Source of the DNA: Schistocerca nitens
Lineage: Eukaryota > Arthropoda > Insecta > Orthoptera > Acrididae
Length of the DNA stretch: 64,000 nucleotides
Reading direction: 5' to 3'
Assembly: GCF_023898315.1 (NCBI RefSeq)
Contig: NC_064616.1
Span: 701,807,389 to 701,871,388, forward strand
Shown here: one piece after another, positions 55,435 through 64,000 of the stretch
Layout: every line of letters begins with the position of its first letter
How positions within the stretch are numbered: position 1 is the stretch's first letter
Position numbers and translations under genes: made by a program
Notes under the pieces: model-generated
What the model was told of the DNA's origin: nothing
The model's database searches: none
Seen by the model: only the letters and a program-made list of their open reading frames with translations

Positions 55435-55503
55435 CTATGAGTCTTCACGCACATTTTGTCTGATATTTCGGCATGTATGCGTAGTTTCCGTTTTACAATG
55501 TGT
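55435..55503 (+). repeat. Exact 69-bp direct repeat, copy A
   Basis: CTATGAGTCTTCACGCACAT... to ...TTTTACAATGTGT, identical to 56130-56198. It begins immediately at the 5' end of the LINE 54714-55434. Confidence 0.95.
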
Positions 55504-55689
55504 TTCAATAAGTTAACAATGAGCTCGAAGTCTGAGTAGCCAAAACATAAGTAGAACAATTACGCAACTTCGTAAAAGTAGCTACACTGAAATCTGCACA
55601 TAATCTGTAACGCTCATCATTCGAGATGTGTTTAGGTCACAAGGAAAACTTGATGTCGTATTGGAGAACTGATAATCTAAATTACAGGA

Positions 55690-56128
55690 TTCCATACTCT
55701 AGTTAGTTAGTTAGTCAGTCAGTCAAATGTTCGACAGATTATATGAACGACTTTTTTGTCCAAGTTACGTGGAACAAGTCAATTCGGAGGATACGTATTT
55801 ATGTTTAGTTTTGATATTAATGAACACATATATACTCATGTAACTATGAGTACATTTTTACATGCTACCGGATTTCAAATAAAAATTCGTCTATGGAACA
55901 GAAAGAGTTTTCCATAAGAAATGATTTTAGGTTAGGTTTAAAATTTGCTTTGCTAGCTGTGAAATACTTTACGTAATTAGGTAGATTACCAAATTCCTTT
56001 GTCAGCTACTTACAGTTTTGATAATGGATAATAAAGCTCATTTTTTCTTCTAGTGTTGTAAGTATGAATTTTACAATTCTTATCTAATTGTGTCTGATTT
56101 CACTGTCAAATATATATCTAATGTCCCT
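55690..56128 (-). mobile_element. LINE C-terminal fragment with (AACT/GACT)n tail
   Basis: On the minus strand: HTYNTRRKNELYYPLSKL (about 56020-56080), a stop, then in another frame LTKEFGNLPNYVKYFTASKA, NFKPNLKSFLMENSFCSIDE and FLFEIR-stop. This is the usual end of a LINE polyprotein (NTR.K.DLY.P...NLP..IK...FK..LK.FLL...FYSI.EYL). The 3' UTR ends in a tetranucleotide run of ACTG/ACTA repeats at 55697-55725. Different family from the GATGTA-tailed LINEs. Confidence 0.75.
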
Positions 56129-56129
56129 T

Positions 56130-56198
56130 CTATGAGTCTTCACGCACATTTTGTCTGATATTTCGGCATGTATGCGTAGTTTCCGTTTTACAATGTGT
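56130..56198 (+). repeat. Exact 69-bp direct repeat, copy B
   Basis: Identical to 55435-55503. Together the copies bracket a 626-bp block that contains the LINE fragment 55690-56128. Confidence 0.95.
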
Positions 56199-56689
56199 AG
56201 CTAGAGGAACACCAGCAAATAATACTTAAGCGACACCCAATGTCGACGGAAAAAGTTCTGGAATGGGCACGTAAAATTCGGCTTTAAAAATGATTTTGGT
56301 CGCAATAGGAAACAAACTGACATTTTCCGTCGGTACTGAAAGACTTGATGAGCAGTATTTGTTTGGGATGACTCCAGCTGTACTTTGAAAAAACGTAATT
56401 TCAGATACATAAAGAAACATCAGAGAAAATGAGCGTAACGGCTGTTGGGTGGCGGGTCCTATATATGTCGTGAAGACTAACTTAAAATGCCTATCTACTT
56501 CAAGAAGTACCTAAAAGATGTCTACAGGAGAACTCTACGTATTATTCTTACTCCTCGTTTTTGTGCAGACAAAACTTTCTTCCTAAAATTATGAGTTACC
56601 TCAGAAAATTATTCTATAAGACGTGATTGAGTGGAAATAGGAAAAATCTGTTAGGAGGGTGATCCGCTTATTTCCAGCACTAGCAATTA
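56199..56689. other. Unassigned stretch
   Basis: AT-rich, nothing recognised. Confidence 0.4.
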
Positions 56690-57829
56690 CACCTTCTGAT
56701 CAAAAGTATCCATACACGTATTAGTGGAGATTAACACTGGGTGTGTTAACACTTCGCCTTTATGACGGTTTGAACTCTGCTAGCGACACTTTCAATGAGG
56801 TGTCTGAATGTCTGTGAAGGAATGGCAGCCAATTCTTCTTCAACAGCCGAAACCAGAGACAGCAGTGATATTGGATGTTAGAGTGAAGTCGCCGTTCAGA
56901 CTCATCGGAGGGTTCAGGTATCGACTCTTGGCAGTCCAGTACATTTCATGGACGTTATCGTCCACAAACCACTGCTTCATAGATATTGATTTATGACAGG
57001 GTGCCTTGCCATGCTGATACTCACACACATTGAAGTTTTCCTCTACTGCATGAACTACACAATGCTGTAAAGTGTGTTCATATACTTCAGAATTTAGAGT
57101 TTTCATAAGCGCAATACGGTGACACACCCAAATTACGACCTACAGCCCCACACCGTAACACCATTTTCTCCACACTTAATTGCTGCCAGTAGACCTGATG
57201 ACAGGTAACGTTCTCCAGGCATTCCCCAATCCCAAACTCTTCCTCCGGATTGCTAGAGGATATAGTGTGATTCTTAACATCAAATCACTCGTTTCCACAC
57301 ATCCACTGTCCAGAGACGTCGCCCTTTACGCCACATCTAGCATTTATGAACGCTGACTTCATGAATGTGCGGCTTTTGACGATATACTCGATCATTATAC
57401 CGTTGTACCCCAATCTTTTTAATTCCCAACACAGATTCATTGTGTTATCTGGACTGGTGGTAGCACATTGGAACACGTGAGTGATTTATTCCACTTATTT
57501 CATGTGACTTTTTACAACCATCCTCTCAATGCACAAACATCACCGTCTGTCAGTACATAAGGTCTGCCAGGTTTTGGTTTAGCTTTGGTTGTTTCATCAC
57601 GTTTCCACTTCACAGTCACATCATCAACAGTCGTCTTGGGCAGCTTTAGCAGGGTTGAAATGTCTCCGATGGATTTGTTTCGCAGGTGATATTAAATGAC
57701 CAGTCCACATAGAAATAATGGATTCTCCTGACTAGCTCATTCTGCTGTTACTATTACGCTATTGACAACACAATACTCCCCACCTCCATTTATACTGGTG
57801 GGTCCACTTTCCGTGACGTCTAGTGATCA
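56690..57829 (-). mobile_element. Tc1-like element, degenerate
   Basis: Ends resemble each other as inverted copies (TTCTGATCAAAAGTATCC on the left, CCTGATCACTAGACGTCACG read on the minus strand on the right). The minus-strand frame 56840-57127 contains HGKAPCHKSISMKQWFVDDN and VHEMYWTAKSRYLNPPM, the second and third acidic motif regions (QQDNAPCHK and WPAQSPDLNPIE) in decayed form. The helix-turn-helix traces at 57500-57700 (NKSIGDISTLLKLPKTTVDD) are still readable. Many stops. Confidence 0.72.
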
Positions 57830-58489
57830 GGATGTTTTTGATAGAAGTGTGTGTACAAAAAGTAGCAGTATCTGATTTTAATTGTTTAAGTATTCACCTA
57901 CGTGTACACATAAAAATTTTGAGCATTCTACTCTGTTTAATGACTCCTTTTAATGTACCACACCAGTTAATAATAATGGGGAAAAGCTGGTTCCAGCACA
58001 TTCTGCACTGTTGCCAGATCTCTGACAAGGTCAACCTGAAAGTCACCACATCCTTTTGTGCCCTCCCTCACTGGTCTGGCCCAATTTGGTAACAAACAAT
58101 GCTGGAAAGGCAAAGGTGCATTATACTATTGGTTGGTGATTAATGTGCAGCCTGCATGATTGCAAGACTTATCTAGATCTACTCCAAAACATTGGTGGTT
58201 AGACAGTGCCCAAGTTCAGCACCCCTATTTAGTATGATTTAAAAGCAGAACTGCACTGGGAGTTACACTGACTCTCTATATTATTACAATAGGGGAGACC
58301 TTTTTTTACATTATGCCTCATTTTGGCAACTAAAATGTTTAACAAGCATCTCTTGAGACAATTGCAAAGCCTTGATTATATGATACATATTAAACATGGT
58401 GTTTCACTTTAGCTGTTATATTGAATGGATGTGATTGGGAAATAAAGGTGAATTTATAGAAGTCTTCATTATACGAGGCAATTAAATAA
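57830..58489. other. Unassigned stretch
   Basis: No recognised feature. An 89-codon frame at 57823-58092 has no domain. Confidence 0.4.
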
Positions 58490-59100
58490 ATAAATAAAAA
58501 TAAAAGAAACTGGTCAGCGGCTCACATCCCTCAACTTGGCTCGACAGGAAAAGAATTTCATAAATTGAGCAAGTCAATATCGCATTGGTCCACCTATGGA
58601 CCTTGTGCAGGCATTCGTTGATAGAGTGGTTGGACGTCCTCATGAGGGATAGCGTGACAAATTGTGCTGAATTGCCGCTTAAGATCGTCAAAATTCCATG
58701 ACGGTTGGAGGACCCTGCCCATAACGTTGTAAACATTCTCAATTTGGCGGGATCAGGTAACCTTACTGGCCAAGGTAGGGTTTGGAAAGCACAAAGACAA
58801 ACAGTAGAAACACACGCATATGTAAGCAGGCATTATCTTGCTGAAATGTAAGCCCAGAATTGCTTGCCATGATTACGAGTAACAAAACAGGGCGCAGAAT
58901 ACCGTTGACATAACGCTGCACTGTAAGGGTGCCGCAGGTGATAACGAAATGGGTCTTGCTATGAAATGAAGTGGTACCCTAGACTATCACTATTGGCTGT
59001 CAGGCCAAATGACAGGTGAAAGTTTGGTATCCAGTATCCGCTGGTCGTTGATGCTCAGTTGGAAGTGGGGCTCCTCACTGAAGAGAATTCTAGTCCAGTC
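58490..59100 (-). pseudogene. Tc1-like transposase 3' half, left arm of a head-to-head pair
   Basis: Minus strand: WSPNDWTRILFSEEPHFQLS (about 59100-59040), LTFQQDNACLH (58850-58820), then, with frame changes, LRMFTTLWAGSSNRH and a tail equivalent to IPHEDVQPLYQRMPA. Same subfamily as the plus-strand copy at 59105-59700. Several frameshifts. Confidence 0.75.
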
Positions 59101-59104
59101 ATTG

Positions 59105-59700
59105 GGGCTCCAGGTGCTGACAACCAGGGAAGATTTGTTCTGAGACACACCAGACAGCAGTGGATATCAACATGAATGTTATGTGCCATATAGCCCGGCA
59201 ACCAGGAGTGATAGTTTGGGGAGCCAGATCATTTCACAGCAGGACCCCTTTGGTTGTCATTCGCAGCAGTCTTACAGCACAGCGGTAGGTCGACAATTCT
59301 CTACATCCCATTTTGTTGCCCTTCTTGGTAAGCCATCCTGGGCCTACATTTCAGCAAGATAACGCCCAGTCGCACACAGCGAGAGTTTCTACTGCTTGTT
59401 TTCATACTTTTCAAACCCTACCTTCACTACCAAGGTCGCCGGGTATTTCCCAAATTAAGAACGTTTGGAGCACTATGGGCAGGGCCCTGAAACCAACTCG
59501 GAATTTTGACGGTCTAATGCTACAATTGCACAGAATTTGGTGCGATATCCCTCAGGAGGACATCCAGTAACTATGTCAGTCAATGCGAAGCCAAATAACT
59601 GCTTGCATAAGGGCCAGAGATGGGCCATTGCGTACTGATTTGGTCAATATGTGAAGCTCTTTCTGTTGAATAAAGAATCCAACATTTGGAAATTGTTTGG
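59105..59700 (+). pseudogene. Tc1-like transposase 3' half, right arm of a head-to-head pair
   Basis: Plus strand: VMCHIARQPGVIVWGA (about 59185), PTFQQDNAQSHTARVSTACF (59343-59400), HTFQTLPSLPRSPGISQIKN, VWSTMGRALKP, LHRIWCDIPQEDIQ-stop and, beyond the stop, SQITACIRARDGP. A retained FQQDNAQSH and the IKNVW block identify Tc1. It ends near an AATAAAG at 59672. Confidence 0.78.
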
Positions 59701-61322
59701 CTGTAGATGTACGTACATCTATCGATTTTCGTCCCACTCAGGTAACTCCTTTGTGGTGTGTCTTTTTTTTTGCCTTAATGTGAATATATCGTGAGAATGT
59801 GATACTGACAGCTGAATTCAAAGAAATTTACTATGCGGAGATAGTGTACCATGTCAATATAACTGATCACGCAGTTATCTATAAACAGAGTAATCAAATT
59901 ATAATAAATCACTGTGATAGTTACATGTTTTCACATTAATGATTTTCCAATAAGTTGGTAATGGACATTGTAAACATAATTTACCCACCCAAGGTCAAAG
60001 AGTCACTCAGCAATCTCCGACTTGTATGTCACCGCATCAGCTTAGTACACAATGTCACCATAATGTACTAAAGGTTATTCAATTATTCACTTTAATCATT
60101 CTCCTAGATATCTGCTAAGTACATTTTCAACATAATTTATTACGACTTTCCTATAGTGAAAGGGCTCTGCGCAGGTGTGTACCATCATAAGGCATCGCTA
60201 AATTACACTCGGATGTTATTGCGGTTAACTTGGTACACAGTTGCTATGTATGAATACAACAGTGTAAGTTTGGGATTCATTTTTAACTGAAATTTCACTG
60301 TATTCTAACCTATTACACTAATGTAGGGATGGGAAATCCAGATTTATTTATTTAAACAATTAGAGGTGTTTTATCTAACTTTCTTCGAATATGCTGCTAT
60401 CACACCTCGCTTGATCCCTCTTGTAGGCTACCTCATGAAACACTGCCAGCTTCACTCAGTTCCGCCACAAGCCCGGTGACACCACCACCAAATAGGAGAC
60501 AACGGAGATATAGCAAAGTGTGTGTTTGTGTGAACTGCTACTGAAGTTCTGCTATCTACTGTTATCTCTCTAGTTGCAAATTATGATTATTTCCATGATG
60601 TACTAATTATCTAAGTGCATCTGTAAATCATAAGTCATTGTAATATTATTAAAGAACTCTGACATAGAGGTGTAGGCTGCGCCTACCACTTTGAAAACAT
60701 AACGAAGAATACATGAAAAATGCACTTGTAAACTGGAATCATTTCCCAAAACACGTAATGGAGATCTTAATATTTGCACTATGTCCATTGTCTCTCACGA
60801 CTTGCGAAGCTGTTCCAAGTGTCGTCAAGTACATTTTCCCTGCTGTGTTGCCAGGTGTTTGCAGTTTCGTTTCTGCCAAGTGTACTTGTTCTTCACCTCT
60901 TTTACGCAACATTGTCAGTTTGATTCCATTACGATTTTTGAAGCAGAAAGCGTCTATTCGATAGAGCAGATTCCGAATTAGTCTAATGCCATATTCGGTT
61001 AACCGATATTTATTAATATGCACATTAAAGCAACGTATTTAGATCCACTGACACTACGAGGGAAACAATGTAGAAGATCTGCTTAATGGTCTATTGACCC
61101 ACATGCTGCAGACAATCCAGTGCTCATTCTGTATGACGCAAACCTGTGGTAGGCTTAAGAAAATACGTTCATTCAAAGGTTTACAAAATTTCTATAAATA
61201 ATTGTGAACGCAAAGCTGACTTCCGGTAGCCTCACAGATATGTTCAGATCATATGAATTTCATGGTTAAGAAACAGAATATTCATTGGCTCACCTACCAA
61301 GTTTCAGTTACTTATCGGTTAC
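59701..61322. other. Unassigned stretch
   Basis: AT-rich. A pair of overlapping frames at 60713-61023 has no domain I recognise. No repeat ends seen. Confidence 0.4.
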
Positions 61323-61490
61323 CATTTAAAAATCAATATAGATTATTACATAATTTCAGTGTGATTTGATGGAAGAATAAAAAAAATATTATTTCGTAAA
61401 CAAACCCATTTAAAAATCAATATAGATTATTACATAATTTCAGTGTGATTTGATGGAAGAATAAAAAAAATATTATTTCGTAAACAAACC
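61323..61490 (+). repeat. Exact 84-bp tandem duplication (two units)
   Basis: Units 61323-61406 and 61407-61490 begin CATTTAAAAATCAATATAGA and are identical throughout, including an A8 run. Either a very recent duplication or an assembly artefact. Confidence 0.97.
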
Positions 61491-61959
61491 CATTACCAGT
61501 GATACACAAATCTATAATATTTACCTGTCTTTTACAACCACACCAACATGCAACTGATCAAGGCAATGGTATTCTGTGCATTTTAAGATCTTAGTTTCGA
61601 GTAAGTGCAGTGTGATATACTGTACCTATCGCTGTAACGTTATTGTTCCAGTGTATGAGAAATAGCAGTTTCACGTTGATACCCTCTCTCACTGAGATGA
61701 ACTCGAAAAATTTAGCACGTAGATAATTCTTAATAAAACTTCACATTTCCTTTACCAACCTACGTATTATGTTTAAGTTATTGTCACGTTAATTTAGTCA
61801 GACGTTTGTGGAAGGATGTAACATCTTGCATGGAAAGTAATATCTCCAACTTTCAACATTAAATGTCTTCCCAATGCACAACTCCTGTCTTGTAGCAACG
61901 CTTTCTGTACACTTTGTTTTTTTTACAGTCATTGCACTTTTGGCTTGCTCCAGATGGCT
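61491..61959. other. Unassigned stretch
   Basis: AT-rich, nothing recognised. Confidence 0.4.
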
Positions 61960-62180
61960 GCTTCCAGGTATTTTTATGATTGTTGCTGTCTCCAGTGATA
62001 GTGTAATTGTTTAGTAGTCGATTTCTTCTTCTATGTATACACAGTATGTTACGTTTACTCGAGTCCACCGCCATCAGCACCAATCATAAATACTCCTAAG
62101 TTCCCTACAGTCTTCAGGCGTAACTACTTTCGCATAGACAACTCCACCATCTGCGACCACCCTTTTCATGTTATGATAAG
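61960..62180 (-). mobile_element. LINE reverse-transcriptase palm fragment
   Basis: On the minus strand MKRVVADGGVVYAKVVTPED (the FADD region, decayed to ADGG), CRELRSIYDWC, then in another frame SSKRNILCIHRRRNRLLNNY TI, equivalent to NxDKCNVLRIHRKKDPLLYDY of the copy at 38.6 kb. A small, old internal fragment of a related LINE; no tail. Confidence 0.65.
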
Positions 62181-62189
62181 CAGTCTGCA

Positions 62190-64000
62190 TGCATTTTGTA
62201 CTCATATCTTTATTATTCACATCAGAACATCTCCATGTGGATGAAACGTAGAGGTGTGTGTGCTCTAAAGTGACACTTCATGTTTAGCTTTACAGCAGCC
62301 TTGCACAGTTAAGCGATACATACTGCAAACCCCAATCTATTTCCAAAGTTTTTCATTATGGTGTTCCCATACAAGTATCATACGTTAACTGGTGAAATAT
62401 CCCCGTTGCAAAATGCGTGATATGTGGACATCTAGACCACAGATCCATGTTCGGACTACGTAACACATTAAAAAAAGACGTACACTGGAACAGACTTTCC
62501 TTACGATATCGAAGTAAGTCACACCTGATTTATTACTGTTTTCAGAGCATTGCCACCTCCCACTGTTTTCATGCTTACAAAAACAGTTCGTGACCTACAT
62601 TCAGTTCTATTTTTAGGCTACGATTTTTTTCCTGAGACACGACCATCATGTAGGAAATTCGAAACTGTAGCGCTTCCCACAGCTCCATCTAAGTTTTCCA
62701 TTCTCGACTTACTGCTTTTAAGTCATGCACCACCCTCCCATCATCCTATACCGACAGTATTGAGCAAGCCCGAACCGTGGAGTAACTGGTTTCGACGTGC
62801 TAGCCCTCTTCACCACTCCAGGATCATATCGGCTGTCTAGAATGGTAGACAGCAACTGATGTGGTAATGGGCAATGTGTATACAAACCCATCGATTCTCC
62901 TAGTCGACGAAGTGATGTTGCTGTTTACACTTATGTTTTACTTGACTGTTTACTGATCGAAACTCATCAAAGTTGGCACAGGACCTGAATATAGCGGCCT
63001 TAATTGATCTAGAGGGTGTACAACAACGTGGAAATATTGAGCTCAATCAGATGGAATGGAGGTGTTTATCTGAAAATCGGACAAACATCAGAAGTCAACT
63101 CACCGCAGAATACAGCCCAAACGAGGTGGACGTCAACATGTTCTCCAGCAGAGACATTAACACCGGCAGCAGCAGGCAGCAGCAGGAGCCGCAGCAGTCG
63201 TGTTACCACCTCAGTAGTAACAGTGTAGAGTGGTACAGCACTAAAACTACGAAACAGTGAGACTACACATAATCCATAATTTTAAAAAAATGCGTATCAT
63301 ATAAACGATGTGTACACGACGCTTTTCCAGAGAACTAACATGCCAATGAATCGTTAGTGTGAAAAAAGGGCACAAAAACTTGGTGGAATGGATAATGCGG
63401 CATAAATTTCCTATGGGTGTTAAGTTGGTTTACTGCATAGTCTCATGTGAACATGATCACATGAACGCAGAATTTAATGTGCACAAAAGACATTTATTTG
63501 CTAAATATTGTCACATGGGGAATGGTTCAGATGGAAGAAAAACATGAATAAACTGAAGCCGACCTTTTGCATCCTTCTGCATGTGCAAACTAATCTCAGG
63601 AAGTGCTGTAGTAAGTTTCATCCGGTATTCACTGATAGATACACTGAATCATGAGGAACGTCTTAGTACATAACATAAACTGAAAGGTTGTAGGATCGAA
63701 TTCCGATCTTGTCACTTTTTTACTCTGGCTTTCAAACTAGCGTTTACCTTTCTTTGATGTGAAGATTCGCCAGTAACTAAACGTGCCTCGGATTACAAGT
63801 AACACTTAGCTCCTCTTTCCCTGCTTGGGTAACTGATTAAGCACATGAACGACGCCTAAGTGACCTCCAACCAACTGAAAGTGCTTTAGAAAAACTGCAC
63901 AGCGAAAAACCATGCGAGTCGGAAACTTCTGATTTTCAACTTTTTCTGCATAACTTAAACGTTTTCCGAAAATGTACTTCAGCCTGCGATGCAGCTTTGC
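62190..64000. other. Unassigned stretch to the window end
   Basis: A 95-codon frame (62973-63260) has a short CAG-type run encoding QQQ. A B-box-like GGATCGAATTCCGATC lies near 63690 without a matching A box. Neither is enough to call a gene. Confidence 0.4.

Noticed and set aside
62973-63260. 95-codon frame with a CAG/Gln run
   Set aside because: Only a short run, no other host-like features and no splice signals that fit.
63640-63720. SINE-like B box near the window end
   Set aside because: GGATCGAATTCCGATC alone, with no A box or target duplication.

Overview
The window looks like intergenic or intronic DNA from a large, repeat-packed insect genome, most likely a grasshopper or locust (Orthoptera, Schistocerca-like). 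That assignment is inferred from repeats I recognise: an abundant tRNA-headed SINE with a conserved tail, the classic arthropod SINE at 46.6 kb, many Tc1/mariner elements, and LINEs ending in a GATGTA microsatellite. No bacterial, organellar or CRISPR feature was seen, and no complete host gene. The only host-gene candidates are two small exon-like segments on the minus strand, at 7.1 kb (71 nt) and 36.1 kb (exactly 40 codons). Both have good splice acceptors.

Layout. 0-1.6 kb: a PIF/Harbinger remnant invaded by a TA-flanked MITE and two SINEs. 2-5.8 kb: a Tc1 pseudogene, a 5'-inverted LINE, and a long-TIR element carrying a SINE. 9.5-12.5 kb: a SINE, then a Tc1 element split by a LINE that itself holds a SINE. 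14.3-15.7 kb: a compound tRNA-like SINE and a tRNA-Gly-headed SINE. 17-20.7 kb: a LINE tail, a Tc1 fragment and a mariner-type element with long TIRs, two inferred nonsense codons and a nested retroposon. 21.3-22.5 kb: a hAT-like MITE. 24.1-29.5 kb: the densest nest, with a complete-length Tc1 next to a second Tc1 split by a LINE, which is split in turn by a third Tc1 (holding a SINE) and a 216-bp palindromic insertion. 29.6-36 kb: a Tc1 fragment, SINEs and two LINE fragments. 38-42.2 kb: a long LINE reverse-transcriptase frame, a mariner N-terminal fragment, and a nearly intact Tc1 with two inferred nonsense codons. 42.5-44 kb: an RTE-type LINE. 44.9-49.9 kb: a Mutator-like transposase region between inverted repeats, with nested SINEs. 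50-51.6 kb: a second palindromic insertion and a second compound tRNA-like SINE. 53-62 kb: further LINEs, Tc1 copies (one pair head-to-head), a 69-bp exact direct repeat, and an 84-bp exact tandem duplication.

The elements do not form a pathway; together they are a stratigraphic record. Target-site duplications give relative ages, and nearly every DNA transposon and LINE body is older than the SINEs in it. The most unusual signals are the multimeric tRNA-like SINE insertions with inverted 5' parts, the two palindromic insertions with 13- and 18-bp duplications, several SINE families with different tRNA heads but one tail, and the isolated 40-codon exon candidate. No element could be compared with a database here; family names rest on recognised protein motifs and repeat sequences.
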